Shown: positions 18,142 through 26,736, counted from the stretch's first letter. The stretch: DNA of 58,828 bases from Lachnospiraceae bacterium (GCA_021203145.1 JAJQBS010000052.1:1-58828); one strand, 5' to 3'. Numbers and translations are program-made. The notes: generated from the letters alone by a model not told the origin.

Positions 18142-18171
18142 GAGTGAAAACAACCCTGAGAAAATGCAAAT

Positions 18172-18210
18172 GCCCGGCAACAGTAATTCTTCCAACCACT
18201 GTCGCCGGGC
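18172..18210 (-). terminator. Hairpin terminator after the 18.3-kb membrane gene
   Basis: GCCCGGC (18172-18178) pairs with GCCGGGC (18204-18210), extended by ACAGT/ACTGT, and is followed on the minus strand by ATTTGCATTTT. The T tract is interrupted. Confidence 0.6.
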
Positions 18211-18274
18211 GTAACACATACGTTTTCATGCCGCTGAGCGAAAACCTGTTCTGTATAGTTACGGCTATTCTTCA

Positions 18275-18823
18275 TTATTCAGGCTCTTCTTTAAGTTCCC
18301 ACTCCAGCGCAAGAACCATCTTTCGCAGCAGCGGAGCAAGGACCAGCTCCACTGCCTCCAGCGCAATATAGAGCACCGCGCCGGAGATTTTCCCGTCAAA
18401 CTGGCTCTGCCAGATCAGGTTCACCAGCTCGCCCAATATCGCCGCACCGGAGAGCACGGCGGACAGGATCGCCCTCACAGGAAGAGCCTCCACGCTTTTT
18501 TTATAAATGTGTTCCGGAACTTTCTCCCCGCCGTCACTCAGCGTGTAGCTGCCCCAGACCAATGAAACGGAAGCCGCAAGTGCTCCGGCGTAAGGCAGCA
18601 GCACCCAGGCGCGCCCGTTCATCCCGACATCCGGCACGCACCCGGCCAGAATCTGAGCGGCAAAAGCAGCCAGGGAGAGCAGCCAGATTTTCGTCAGAGC
18701 CGCCTTCCTCGGGCTTTTCCAGATGTACTCTTTTCCTTTGTAGACATATACCCCGGACTCGTCCTGCTCGTAATCATTCAGATAAGAGCGGCGGCCCCGG
18801 TATTTCTTTTTTTTCTGTTCCAT
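18275..18823 (-). CDS. Small integral membrane protein of unknown function
   Basis: A 182-residue protein with a very basic N-terminus (MEQKKKKYRGRRSY) and four hydrophobic segments, including KIWLLSLAAFAAQILAG, AWVLLPYAGALAASVSLVWG, AILSAVLSGAAILGELVNLI and AVLYIALEAVELVLAP. No catalytic motif is visible. The start follows AGAGGAA. It lies 11 bases downstream of the truncated ATPase frame and at the end of the corrinoid-transport gene line, so it may be a late member of that transcript or independent. Confidence 0.7.
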   Translation of the reverse strand: MEQKKKKYRGRRSYLNDYEQDESGVYVYKGKEYIWKSPRKAALTKIWLLSLAAFAAQILAGCVPDVGMNGRAWVLLPYAGALAASVSLVWGSYTLSDGGEKVPEHIYKKSVEALPVRAILSAVLSGAAILGELVNLIWQSQFDGKISGAVLYIALEAVELVLAPLLRKMVLALEWELKEEPE

Positions 18824-18834
18824 GGAGTTCCTCT

Positions 18835-19098
18835 TTAATTATAGTAAGCGACGTAAGTCGCTTTACTTTGCGCCTGAGAAAGTCCCTGAAAATCGAGGCT
18901 GATCACCAGATATTTTTCTCGTAAATACTCCGCCAAAGCATACAGAGTGGTCGTTTTCCCATACTGTCTGCCGCGGTTAATCGCGAAATATTTTCCGGCA
19001 TCCACCATGGTTTTGATTTCCGCAAGTCGCCCGGAAAGATCGACCATATAATGAAGCTCCGGGGCGCAATAGTCTTCGGTATGAAAGGTTTTTCCCAT
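18835..19098 (-). pseudogene. Truncated AAA-ATPase-like gene (N-terminal fragment)
   Basis: The frame begins MGKTFHTEDYCAPELHYMVD and carries a Walker A-like NRGRQYGKTTTLYALAEYL followed by YLVISLDFQGLSQ. This is the start of the AAA-ATPase_like family common in Lachnospiraceae, whose members have about 500 residues. Here it ends after 87 residues with an unrelated-looking tail. A GGAGG site lies nine bases before ATG 19098. All parts beyond the P-loop strand are missing, so it cannot be a working ATPase. Confidence 0.8.
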
Positions 19099-19101
19099 CA
19101 G

Positions 19102-19405
19102 TCAGAACGCCTCCATCTTGTACTGCCCATAGCTTACCATGATATCTCCGGTTTCGCAAGGATGAATCACATAAATCCTTTCGCCTGCCGCACAGCCGAC
19201 ACCGGAAAAGTCCTTTCGCCTGCCGCGTCAGCTCATAGGCATTCAGCATATGGGCGATGCGGCAGCGCACCTTCAGCTTTTTCTCCGGCGAGGACAGCCA
19301 GCCGATGATCTCCTGCATGCGCGAATCGCGGGAGGGAATGATCATGTCATATTGAATGACTCGCTGAAAGTCCACCGTGTCACCCGGCTCCTGCGCCAGG
19401 GGCAT
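19102..19405 (-). pseudogene. Hypothetical protein following the corrinoid-type ATPase gene, frameshifted
   Basis: ATG 19405 overlaps the end of the ATPase gene in another frame. The reading DTVDFQRVIQYDMIIPSRDS, EIIGWLSSPEKKLKVRCRIA and HMLNAYELTRQAK is coherent, then shifts near 19215 at a GG. The second frame continues DFSGVGCAAGERIYVIHPCE and ends GDIMVSYGQYKMEAF. One G fewer gives a 100-residue protein. I do not recognise the family. Its overlap with the ATPase gene suggests it belonged to the same operon. Confidence 0.6.
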
Positions 19406-20525
19406 TCGTAATTTTTCCCAGTTGCTCTGCTTCCTCAAGCAGCCTGGCGTTGCGCGCATTCATTGTGCCAAAGGAAGGCACGCAGCAGATCACCTGGCCG
19501 CAGATACGCAGAATCTCAAGAGCTTCATGCAGTTTTTTTTCACTGACAGGTTCGAACGCCCGCTCGGCAACTACGGCAGAAGCCAACGCTTTCGCCACCT
19601 CATAATCAATATCGTTTTCGTGCAGCACGCCCGTGGCGAATGGAATGCCCTCGCGCTGAAGGCGGCGGTACGTAGGGATCGCGCTGCCGTCTCCCCCGAT
19701 CACAAACACCTTCGGGGCGGCCTTGTTCGCTGCCAGCTCGATGCAGCCGAACAGTGGATCGTATGTGCCGTCGGTGATGTCGTATAGTTTCTGAATATAA
19801 TCTGGCGTAAAGACTTCCTCCGGCGTACCATAACGATCAATATATTCGCCGTGGACACAGATCACCCTGTCTGAAATCTTCTGCGCCAGATCCAGCTCGT
19901 GCAGCGACATGATCACTGCCACCTGGCTTTGCGCCACCAGCTTTTTCAGGATAGAGAGCAGCTCCAGCTTGTGGCGGATGTCGAGGTAGGAGGTTGGCTC
20001 GTCCAGAATGATGATCTCCGGCTCCTGGCAGATCGCGCGGGCAAGCATGATTCTCTGCCGCTGGCCGTCGCTGATTGCCTTGAAATCCCGGTCGCACAGA
20101 TCCAGTGCATGGACCAGCTCCATCGCTCCGCACACCTTCGCGCGGTCCTCATCGGTCAAAATCCCCAGCGTCCCGGTATAGGGGTAGCGGCCTGTCGCCA
20201 CGATGTCTTCACAGGTCATCAGCTCCGACTGCATCCGCTCCGTGAGGACGACCGCCATCTTCTGCGAAAGCTCCTTCCCGGAAAGCCTCTGCAGACTTTC
20301 ATTTTCCAGGTAAACCGTGCCGCTGATGGTTTTCAGCTGCCGTGTAATGCTTTTGAGGATCGTCGATTTCCCGCCGCCGTTCGGTCCGATCAGCGTCAGG
20401 ATTTCCCCGCGGCGCACCTGCATCCCGATTTCTTTAATCAGGGGTCTGCCGTCGTAGCCGACGGTCAGCTTTTCTGTTCGGAAGTAGTAAGAATTATTTT
20501 TTTCCGTCATCTTATCGTTTTTCAA
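19380..20525 (-). CDS. FecE/BtuD-type ABC ATPase with C-terminal extension
   Basis: ATPase subunit for a metal-chelate importer of the cobalamin/siderophore/heme type. It has Walker A GPNGGGKST, signature ISDGQRQRIMLARAIC, Walker B IIILDEPTSYLD and the switch His in MSLHELDLAQ. After about residue 260 there is an extra domain of about 120 residues beginning KVFVIGGDGSAIPTYRRLQR and containing the Cys pair ICGQVICCVPSFGTM. This is beyond the usual FecE length and may have a regulatory role. TTG 20525 is preferred because AGGAAA precedes it; ATG 20510 has no site. The partner permease is 750 bases upstream, split off by the DinJ-YoeB insertion. Confidence 0.88.
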   Translation of the reverse strand: MKNDKMTEKNNSYYFRTEKLTVGYDGRPLIKEIGMQVRRGEILTLIGPNGGGKSTILKSITRQLKTISGTVYLENESLQRLSGKELSQKMAVVLTERMQSELMTCEDIVATGRYPYTGTLGILTDEDRAKVCGAMELVHALDLCDRDFKAISDGQRQRIMLARAICQEPEIIILDEPTSYLDIRHKLELLSILKKLVAQSQVAVIMSLHELDLAQKISDRVICVHGEYIDRYGTPEEVFTPDYIQKLYDITDGTYDPLFGCIELAANKAAPKVFVIGGDGSAIPTYRRLQREGIPFATGVLHENDIDYEVAKALASAVVAERAFEPVSEKKLHEALEILRICGQVICCVPSFGTMNARNARLLEEAEQLGKITNAPGAGAG

Positions 20526-20586
20526 ATATCGTTTCCTGTGTCTCTTTCACATTCATCTCCAGAACAAATGTTTTTCATTCGATTGT

Positions 20587-20849
20587 TTACTTATTCCTAT
20601 AATGCGTACCACATTGGACAATCTCCAGAATCCCTTGCTCTATCCGAAACACAATTCTATTCGCTTTATCAAATACGTACACTCCAGAAACCGCTAAGAT
20701 TTCCTGTCAATGGTTCCGGCTTCCCGGTACACTTATATCCGTTTCTGTCAATATCTTTAAGTAACTGATTAATTTTGCTTAGCGTTTTTATCTTTTGTCT
20801 GCCATTCTAAATATTCCTCCCAGGCTTCATCACGCCAAAGCTTTCTCAT
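20587..20849 (-). pseudogene. yoeB: YoeB-type mRNA interferase toxin, broken by two frameshifts
   Basis: ATG 20849 overlaps the antitoxin stop (ATGA). Successive frames read MRKLWRDEAWEEYLEWQTKD, then KINQLLKDIDRNGYKCTGKP with EPLTGNLSGFWSVRI, then DKANRIVFRIEQGILEIVQC and GTHYRNK. Together they give the whole YoeB/Txe fold, including the C-terminal His-Tyr of the active site. The shifts fall at A5 (about 20785-20789) and at T3 (about 20671-20673). One base fewer at each gives 86 intact residues. As read, no active toxin is made, while the antitoxin is intact. Confidence 0.88.
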
Positions 20850-21112
20850 GTATCCTCCTCAATTAAATCATGTTCTTTCAAAGTACACTTTCCAGATTTT
20901 ATTTCGGCTACCCTTTTTTCCAGTTCAGCGATATTTTCTTCGCTGTAAAATGGATCTGCAACAATTTCAAATGGGATCCGCTGTTCTCGAGTTACTTTTG
21001 CAGCAAACATTGTAAAGGCCGATGTCATCGTCAGTCCCATTTTTTTACAGGTTTGCTCCATATTCTTTTTTAAATCTGCGTCCATTCTAAAATTAACCAT
21101 TGCCTGTGCCAT
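20846..21112 (-). CDS. dinJ: DinJ/RelB-family antitoxin
   Basis: An 88-residue antitoxin. The N-terminus MAQAMVNFRMDADLKKNMEQ plus MGLTMTSAFTMFAAKVTREQ is the ribbon-helix-helix DNA-binding and dimer region of DinJ/RelB proteins. The C-terminal part would wrap the toxin. It starts after AAGGAGG and its stop overlaps the yoeB start. It sits between the permease and ATPase genes of a transporter, so the pair is an insertion into that operon. With yoeB broken, it may persist as an orphan antitoxin. Confidence 0.9.
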   Translation of the reverse strand: MAQAMVNFRMDADLKKNMEQTCKKMGLTMTSAFTMFAAKVTREQRIPFEIVADPFYSEENIAELEKRVAEIKSGKCTLKEHDLIEEDT

Positions 21113-21272
21113 ATGAAACCTCCTTGTGCATGCAGTTATAAAGATAACATACAGTTGTTTATGCGGTTTTCTATTTCTTGCCTGCGGTTTTCATTAGCAT
21201 ATTAGCACAGCAATAAGCATATGCCAATCATTTTTAATCAAATGCTTTACATTTCACCATTTTCAATCAGAA

Positions 21273-22304
21273 TTACTCTGTCTTCCTTCTCACCATAATA
21301 TAAATGACGACCGGTGCGCCGAACAACGCCGTCACGGAGCTGATGGAGAGCTCGGTCGGAGAAAAGATGGTGCGCGCGATGAGGTCGCAGAACATACAGA
21401 AAACCGCGCCGCCCAGAAAGCAGGCCGGTATCACAAGAAGCGGTCTGGCTGTGTTCAGGAGGCTTTTTACCAGATGGGGCACCGCGACTCCGACGAAGGA
21501 AATAGGGCCGGCGAACGCGGTAACACAGGCGGAGAGGATGCTCGAGAGAAGGATGAGCGCCACGCGGAATGCGCGGATGTTCACGCCGAGATTCTGCGCG
21601 TACACCTCGCCGAGCTGATATGCGCTGATCGGCTTGGAGAGGAAAAAGGTGATCACCAGTGACGCGCCGACCACGACGGCCATCACCGCCACGTTGCCCC
21701 AGGTCATGCCGGAAAAGCTCCCGAGCGACCAGTTGTGGAGATTGACAATATTGGAGTCATCGGCAAAGGTCACGACAAAGTCCGTGATGGCTGAGCAGAT
21801 ATAGCCAATCATCACACCGCAGATGACAAGCATGGACATGCGTTTGACCTTATTAGAGACCAACAGGACAAAGCCCATCGAAATCATGGCGCCGGCAAAC
21901 GCGGCGATGATCATCGCGCCCGAGGACATCGTCCGGGAGGCAGACAGAAAACCAACCATCACCAGTGCCACAACCAGCTTCGAGCCGGAGGAGATACCCA
22001 GCACAAACGGCCCGGCAATCGGATTGTTAAAAAAGGTCTGCAGCAGAAAGCCTGACACAGAGAGCGCCCCACCCAGGATGATGACAGAAAGGATTCGCGG
22101 CAGACGGATCTGCCAGATAATGTTGTACGCGGTTGCATCGCCTTGCCGCAGGAAAATAATCCGGCAGATCTCCGGTACCGAAAGATCGACGCTGCCTGAA
22201 TTTACGTTCCAGATAAACAGAAGGACGGTCAGCACAATCAAGATCAGAAAAGAAAGCAGGACGCGCCGCTTTGTTGATTCTTTTTCAGTCATTTTACTCT
22301 CCAT
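21273..22304 (-). CDS. FecCD/BtuC-type ABC permease for a corrinoid or other tetrapyrrole
   Basis: A 343-residue FecCD-family permease with about nine to ten hydrophobic segments. Family motifs include GGALSVSGFLLQTFFNNPIA near residue 80, FVLGISSGSKLVVAL and AGPISFVGVAVPHLVKSLLN. The first ATG (22304) overlaps the stop of the binding-protein gene. ATG 22292 (MTEKESTKRR) has a better site (GGAG six bases upstream), so either may be used. The partner ATPase is separated by the DinJ-YoeB insertion. Confidence 0.92.
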   Translation of the reverse strand: MESKMTEKESTKRRVLLSFLILIVLTVLLFIWNVNSGSVDLSVPEICRIIFLRQGDATAYNIIWQIRLPRILSVIILGGALSVSGFLLQTFFNNPIAGPFVLGISSGSKLVVALVMVGFLSASRTMSSGAMIIAAFAGAMISMGFVLLVSNKVKRMSMLVICGVMIGYICSAITDFVVTFADDSNIVNLHNWSLGSFSGMTWGNVAVMAVVVGASLVITFFLSKPISAYQLGEVYAQNLGVNIRAFRVALILLSSILSACVTAFAGPISFVGVAVPHLVKSLLNTARPLLVIPACFLGGAVFCMFCDLIARTIFSPTELSISSVTALFGAPVVIYIMVRRKTE

Positions 22305-24043
22305 TATTCCGCAATTCGATGCAAAAACTGCAGCTCGCCCTCGTCCACGTCCTCATCACTAAGTATCGTGTGGATCTCGACAATCAGGTCGCCCAGGCTC
22401 GTAGTCTCCTGGAACAGGTTTTTTCCGGTACACCAGACATTCCCGTTCTGCACAGCCGTAAAGTCCGCCAACAGCGCACTTTTCCCAAGAAGCTCATCGA
22501 TCGTATAAATCTCGCCGTCGATCGTGCTGTTGTAAATGATATAGTCAGCGTCATACGCCTGTGCGTAAAACTCTTCCATCGTCATATTGACTGTGGAAAG
22601 TGCGCTGTCGTCCTCGCCCAGATCGTCAAAGACATAGGTACCCCCCGCCAGCTCAATCATTTTCGCGACATAGTCATTCGATTTGCGGACATTTGCGGTT
22701 CCGGCAGACGTGATATAAAAAAAGGCGACCGTCTTTCCCAGAGATTCTTCAGAAGCAACTGCCTGCACACTCGCAACCTGCTCGTTGAAGATCTCCTCCG
22801 CCTCGTCCTCCAGACCGAGAAGCACCGCGTAGAGCTTCATCCACTCGGTCCGGCCCATCGGATGCGACTCGTAGCTGGAGCGTTCCACCAGCACCGGGAT
22901 GCCGAAGGCTTCCAGCTTTTCCTGCACCTCAGGATTGTGGTAAATCATCGTCGACTCAATCGCCAGACCGCAGCCCTCCGCGAGAATCAGCTCATAATCT
23001 GGCGCACTGTATTTGCCGGCGTAAAGAATGTCGCCCGCTTCCATCGCTTCCTGCGCTTCCTCTATATACCAGCCGCCCGCGTTTGTCCCGGACAGCCGGA
23101 TCGCGTCCAGCGCGTCCAGCGAAGTGAAAAAGTCCATGGCGGAAGTCGCTACCAGATAAATATTTGCAATAGGCTGCTGCAAAACAGTCACGCTATCCTC
23201 CAGTCCGTCCGGAGTCCCGACATCCTCCGGGACGATCAGAAAAACATCCTCGTCGGCGATGACGATTCTCGCGTAACCGCCTTCGTAATAATCCACAGTA
23301 AACTGCTCTGCGTACAAAAGCTCAAGGCTTCGCTCCCAGGTGAGGCCGCACCAGTCCTCACCGGAGGGGTAATTGCGGTCGCTGGCGTCGTCTGCAGCTG
23401 TTGCATCGTCTGCAACCGCCATGTCATCTGTGCTGTCCATTCCCACAGTATTATCCGTTTCCGTCGTATCGTCTGCAACCGACGTATCACCTGCATCCGA
23501 CGTGTCGTCCGCATCCGCTGCTTCATCTGTCTCCGCCATGTCCTCCCCATCCGCCGCCCGGATGCTCGTTGAGTCAAAATACAAAGTATACTCAATCTCG
23601 TGCGGCGTGCTCATCGCGGTTGTATCGGCCGTCACGGCGATCTCACAGTCAAAACCGGCAACCGGTATCTCGAACGTGGAATTACCTTCTTCGTTTACCG
23701 GCTCATATCGCGTTCCGTCAACGAGCATATAGTCATAATAAGGACTGCTGAAAATGATTGTCGCCGTTATCGCCCCGTCCTCCGCTACAATCGTCGCCGG
23801 GCTTTCCACGCTCGCCTTCCCGGAGCCGCCCGAAAGGGTCACATCGACCAGCCAGGTACCATCCTCAAGGCCAATATCCGCAGCCGTTGTCCGTTCTGTT
23901 CCAGAGGCAGCAAAAACGTGTGCTGTTTTTATCCGGACAAGCAACAGCAACGTTCCAGCAATCGCTAAAACTGCAATCATTAAGGCTGCGATCGCTAAAG
24001 CTGTCGCTGAAGTCTTTCTGGTATTTCTTTTCCTGTTCATCAT
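22304..24043 (-). CDS. Membrane-anchored substrate-binding protein with N-terminal NEAT-like domain
   Basis: A 579-residue receptor for the FecCD-type importer. Residues about 12-36 form a hydrophobic anchor without a lipobox Cys. Residues about 50-160 are a beta domain (DGTWLVDVTLSGGSGKASVE, SSPYYDYMLVDGTRYEPVNE, STFEIPVAGFDCEIAVTADT) related in plan to NEAT-like tetrapyrrole-binding domains. A linker of about 65 Asp/Thr/Ala residues follows. Residues about 225-579 are a BtuF/FecB-type binding domain, with FGIPVLVERSSYESHPMGRT and a late LGDLIVEIHTILS. Two start codons in tandem follow AGGAGCAGGAAC. It is downstream of cbiK and under the same B12 leader by layout. Confidence 0.85.
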   Translation of the reverse strand: MMNRKRNTRKTSATALAIAALMIAVLAIAGTLLLLVRIKTAHVFAASGTERTTAADIGLEDGTWLVDVTLSGGSGKASVESPATIVAEDGAITATIIFSSPYYDYMLVDGTRYEPVNEEGNSTFEIPVAGFDCEIAVTADTTAMSTPHEIEYTLYFDSTSIRAADGEDMAETDEAADADDTSDAGDTSVADDTTETDNTVGMDSTDDMAVADDATAADDASDRNYPSGEDWCGLTWERSLELLYAEQFTVDYYEGGYARIVIADEDVFLIVPEDVGTPDGLEDSVTVLQQPIANIYLVATSAMDFFTSLDALDAIRLSGTNAGGWYIEEAQEAMEAGDILYAGKYSAPDYELILAEGCGLAIESTMIYHNPEVQEKLEAFGIPVLVERSSYESHPMGRTEWMKLYAVLLGLEDEAEEIFNEQVASVQAVASEESLGKTVAFFYITSAGTANVRKSNDYVAKMIELAGGTYVFDDLGEDDSALSTVNMTMEEFYAQAYDADYIIYNSTIDGEIYTIDELLGKSALLADFTAVQNGNVWCTGKNLFQETTSLGDLIVEIHTILSDEDVDEGELQFLHRIAE

Positions 24044-24186
24044 GTTCCTGCTCCTTTGGAAATCTCCATCATTCCTTTAGCCAGGCAGAAAATGGTGCTT
24101 ATCCCGTCAGAAGAATGACAATGGCACGCAACAAGCATAAACCATAACAAAAAGTTCAGAAAACCTTCCCAATAGAAGGAAAAGCA

Positions 24187-24212
24187 GCCGGAGGACTCGT
24201 CTCTCCCCCGGC
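24187..24212 (-). terminator. Hairpin between cbiK and the binding-protein gene
   Basis: GCCGGGGGA pairs with TCCTCCGGC on the minus strand and is followed by TGCTTTTCC. It may reduce read-through from cbiK to the transport genes. The rest of the gap 24044-24360 shows no gene. Confidence 0.55.
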
Positions 24213-24360
24213 TACCCTGCAAATCCCTGTAATCTGCTAATCAGATAAGGGGAGTCCTCGCACCCTGTCCGCCCAGCGCGTAGTACGCCAAAATTTCTTT
24301 CGGCTTCCTGGCATCATATCTCCGGTCCAGCCAGGAGAGTGCCTGTCCATGCAAGCTTCC

Positions 24361-25983
24361 CTACTCCTCCACCGCTACCGGATCGGAAACGCTGACCTTG
24401 TGGTCATACCACACACCCTTAGTTCCGATCAGAGCCACGTCAAATTCCGTATCCAGCGCCGGTACCGGGATATCAAACCCATAGACCTCCTCGGTCGTGC
24501 CATCGCTGTAGGTAACTGTGTCAATCGTCGGCTCCAGTAATTCTGCTCCTTCTGTTTCAGCATCCGCAGCCAACCCGTAATAAAGGTTCACGATATTCTG
24601 TGATACCAGTGTCACGTGAACGGTCATCTCGCCATTTTCTACGGTCAGCGTAGCCTTGCCGTCCAGTGCCTCATTTACGTGAAACATGCTGCTGTCGGTG
24701 TCAAAATTTACCGTGTAAACGCCATCCGCAAGGGCTGCCGTCTCCGTGGAATCCTCGTCCTCCGCATCATCTGCTGCGCCAATTGACTCAATCGCAGCTG
24801 CCGTATGCTCGATGTAAAGCTCCTCGATCGCTTCGATTCTGCCAAGTCCTTCAATCTGAGTATCTACGCTCTCAAAAAGGCCGGACGCGTTGAACATGCT
24901 CAGCCAGGAATCCTCATCCTCGCCAGCCATGTCATTGTTCGCGTGGTCGCCGGCGACTACCATCAGCGGGCGAAGAATGACCTTCGTATAGCCTGCAGCA
25001 GCAACTGCCTCAATGACATTCTCGCATGCAGTCTCTTCCGGCTCGCCTTCAACGGTGCCGATGAATACGTTATCATAGCCAAGCTCATTCATCTGAGTCT
25101 GCATCTGGCTGTAGGAAACCTTCGCCGTGTGAGAGGTGCCATGCCCCATCAGAACGATCGCGGTGCCATCCTCCGCCGCAGCCTCCAGACTGTCATAATC
25201 AGAGCTTTCCACTGCAGCTGCAACAACCGCTTCCGCTACCGCTGCCTTATCCTCATTAATCACGGTCGCGTCATCGCCCACCTCACCGAGCAGAGGCTCT
25301 GCTACGACTACGGACTCAAACTGATCCTGATATTCCTCAACCGCTTCCATCAGCTCATCATACTCCGCGCCGTGCATCAGATGCGTCGGCTGCACAACCA
25401 GGTTCTTCACACCGTTTGCCACCGCGCGCTCCAGAGCCTGCTCCACATTATCAATCGACTCGCCGTCACGGGCCAGCACATGGTTGATGATAATCTGCGC
25501 CGTAAACGCTCTTCTCACCGACCAGTCCGGATATGCCTCGGCAATCGCGTCCTCGATCGCCTTGATATCCTCTACGCGGCTGTCGTTAAAGGATGTACCG
25601 AAGCTGACCACCAGGATTTCATTCTCACCGATCTCGTCCTGATTTCTCGGGTCATCCAGAGAAGCATCGCCGGTATCTCTGCCGAAATAATCCGGATCCG
25701 CGTTCTCACCCTCGACCAACTCCTTCTGCTCGTCGGTCAGCGCATCCCAGGCTTTCTTTGCCGCCGCACACTGCTCAGCCGTGTCTTCCGTCCATGTCTG
25801 GACATAGATCGCGTCGATCAGCGCCGCCACCTCATCCGCCGCAGCCTGATCCTCTTCTGAAACCTCCGCCGCAGCCTCCACTGCTTCCGTCTCCTCCTCC
25901 GCAAACGAATTCGCGGAACCCATCGCAAAGACGGTGGCCATCGCGAACGCAACTGCGAGTGTCCTTACTGTTCTTCTCTTCAT
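24361..25983 (-). CDS. cbiK: Exported CbiK-type anaerobic cobaltochelatase fused to a NEAT-like domain
   Basis: A 540-residue protein with a Sec signal peptide (MKRRTVRTLAVAFAMATVFA ... SFAEEE), a helical Ala/Glu/Asp region, and a CbiK domain (about residues 118-395). CbiK inserts cobalt into sirohydrochlorin; metal-site motifs are VVQPTHLMHGAEYDEL, LMGHGTSHTAKVSYSQMQ and LMVVAGDHANNDMAGEDEDS. The C-terminal domain (ADGVYTVNFDTDSSMFHVNE ... TLTVENGEMTVHVTL ... GTKGVWYDHKVSV) resembles NEAT-like tetrapyrrole-binding domains. Export is unexpected for a biosynthetic enzyme but is known for the periplasmic CbiK of Desulfovibrio. It lies directly behind a cobalamin riboswitch and ahead of a FecCD-type transporter. 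Confidence 0.9.
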   Translation of the reverse strand: MKRRTVRTLAVAFAMATVFAMGSANSFAEEETEAVEAAAEVSEEDQAAADEVAALIDAIYVQTWTEDTAEQCAAAKKAWDALTDEQKELVEGENADPDYFGRDTGDASLDDPRNQDEIGENEILVVSFGTSFNDSRVEDIKAIEDAIAEAYPDWSVRRAFTAQIIINHVLARDGESIDNVEQALERAVANGVKNLVVQPTHLMHGAEYDELMEAVEEYQDQFESVVVAEPLLGEVGDDATVINEDKAAVAEAVVAAAVESSDYDSLEAAAEDGTAIVLMGHGTSHTAKVSYSQMQTQMNELGYDNVFIGTVEGEPEETACENVIEAVAAAGYTKVILRPLMVVAGDHANNDMAGEDEDSWLSMFNASGLFESVDTQIEGLGRIEAIEELYIEHTAAAIESIGAADDAEDEDSTETAALADGVYTVNFDTDSSMFHVNEALDGKATLTVENGEMTVHVTLVSQNIVNLYYGLAADAETEGAELLEPTIDTVTYSDGTTEEVYGFDIPVPALDTEFDVALIGTKGVWYDHKVSVSDPVAVEE

Positions 25984-26019
25984 TTTGATTCCCTCCTGTG
26001 AAAATAATGTAGGGTAATC

Positions 26020-26106
26020 GGATAGGGGGAACGCCCTTCTCCCCTATCCGCCTGCGCGAGCCGGGTGCGGCTTTAGCCGCAAAACTCCTTGCCCGGCTCT
26101 GTGCAT
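26020..26106. repeat. Two-hairpin dispersed element, copy C
   Basis: GGATAGGGG (26020-26028) pairs with CCCCTATCC (26041-26049). GAGCCGGGT (26058-26066) pairs with GCCCGGCTC (26091-26099), enclosing GCGGC/GCCGC. It ends TGTGCATAAAAAAA, where it meets the T run of the leader terminator. Confidence 0.9.
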
Positions 26107-26134
26107 AAAAAAACCCTCTTACACAGGGTAAAAG
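26105..26134 (-). terminator. Terminator in the cobalamin leader, upstream of cbiK
   Basis: On the minus strand CTTTTAC pairs with GTAAGAG (one G-T pair, loop of five) and is followed by GGTTTTTTTATGC. It lies between the B12 riboswitch and cbiK, so it is a candidate expression platform that ends transcription when the ligand is bound. An alternative 5-bp stem (ACCCT/AGGGT) uses the same T run. Confidence 0.65.
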
Positions 26135-26203
26135 GATGAGCTGAATCGGACGGTTTCATAATACGCTGTCTCAGTTTGGAAACTCCGAAACAAAATCCTG
26201 ACA

Positions 26204-26285
26204 ATTCCTGACAGGCAGGATTCTTTCTGACAGTTCCTGAATTCCTGACAGGCAGGATTCTTTCTGACAGTTCCTGAATTCCTGA
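26204..26285. repeat. 37-bp tandem repeat in the cobalamin leader
   Basis: Two exact 37-base units (26204-26240 and 26241-26277) and an 8-base partial third. Each contains TCCTG..CAGGA arms able to form a small hairpin. The repeat lies between the riboswitch aptamer and the leader terminator. Confidence 0.9.
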
Positions 26286-26395
26286 TAAAACAGCCATATG
26301 ATACCAGTCCATCCGCAGACCAATTCCCCGTGGTCCGGAGTATCCACTCAATCTTCCTGATAACGCGAGAATAATTTGTGAAATACTCCATTGCG

Positions 26396-26690
26396 CACAA
26401 CAGGCAGGTCTCCTGGCTCACGGGCTGCGCAGGCCGCCTTCCCAGTTTCCCAGTGGCATAATGACCGCGCATGATAAAATTTCGAAGCCATTTACAAAAC
26501 GCAGACCCTTTCGACCTTTTTGATCTTTTTGCCAGCGCTCTGCATCCTGGCCGCAAAATCTCCCGAATACAGTGACGGGATCGTACAGGATTCACACCTG
26601 TTTCCCTCTTAGCTGAGTCAGAAAATCCTTTCGGCTGCTGCCAGACGGCAACGCTATCACCCGATGCCACATGATGCATAGCCAAATAGT
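26396..26690 (-). ncRNA. Cobalamin riboswitch
   Basis: The minus strand carries the B12 box GAGCCAGGAGACCTGCCTG near 26398-26418, preceded by GCCACTGGGAAACTGGGAAG. Further 5', GGGAAACAGGTGTGAATCC followed by TGTACGATCCCGTCACTGT is the conserved P3-P6 core of the aptamer. Spacing and order match the class that binds adenosyl- or other cobalamins. It should repress cbiK and the following transport genes when cobalamin is plentiful. The peripheral arm between the core and the B12 box is long (about 130 bases). Confidence 0.95.
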
Positions 26691-26736
26691 TCCCAACTCA
26701 GAACCTGCTGTGATTTATTAATTTATTACAAAAACA

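Noticed and set aside
22271..23572. Plus-strand frame of 433 codons antisense to the binding-protein gene
   Set aside because: Composition is the complement of the Asp/Thr/Ala linker and binding domain; no start signal or motif.
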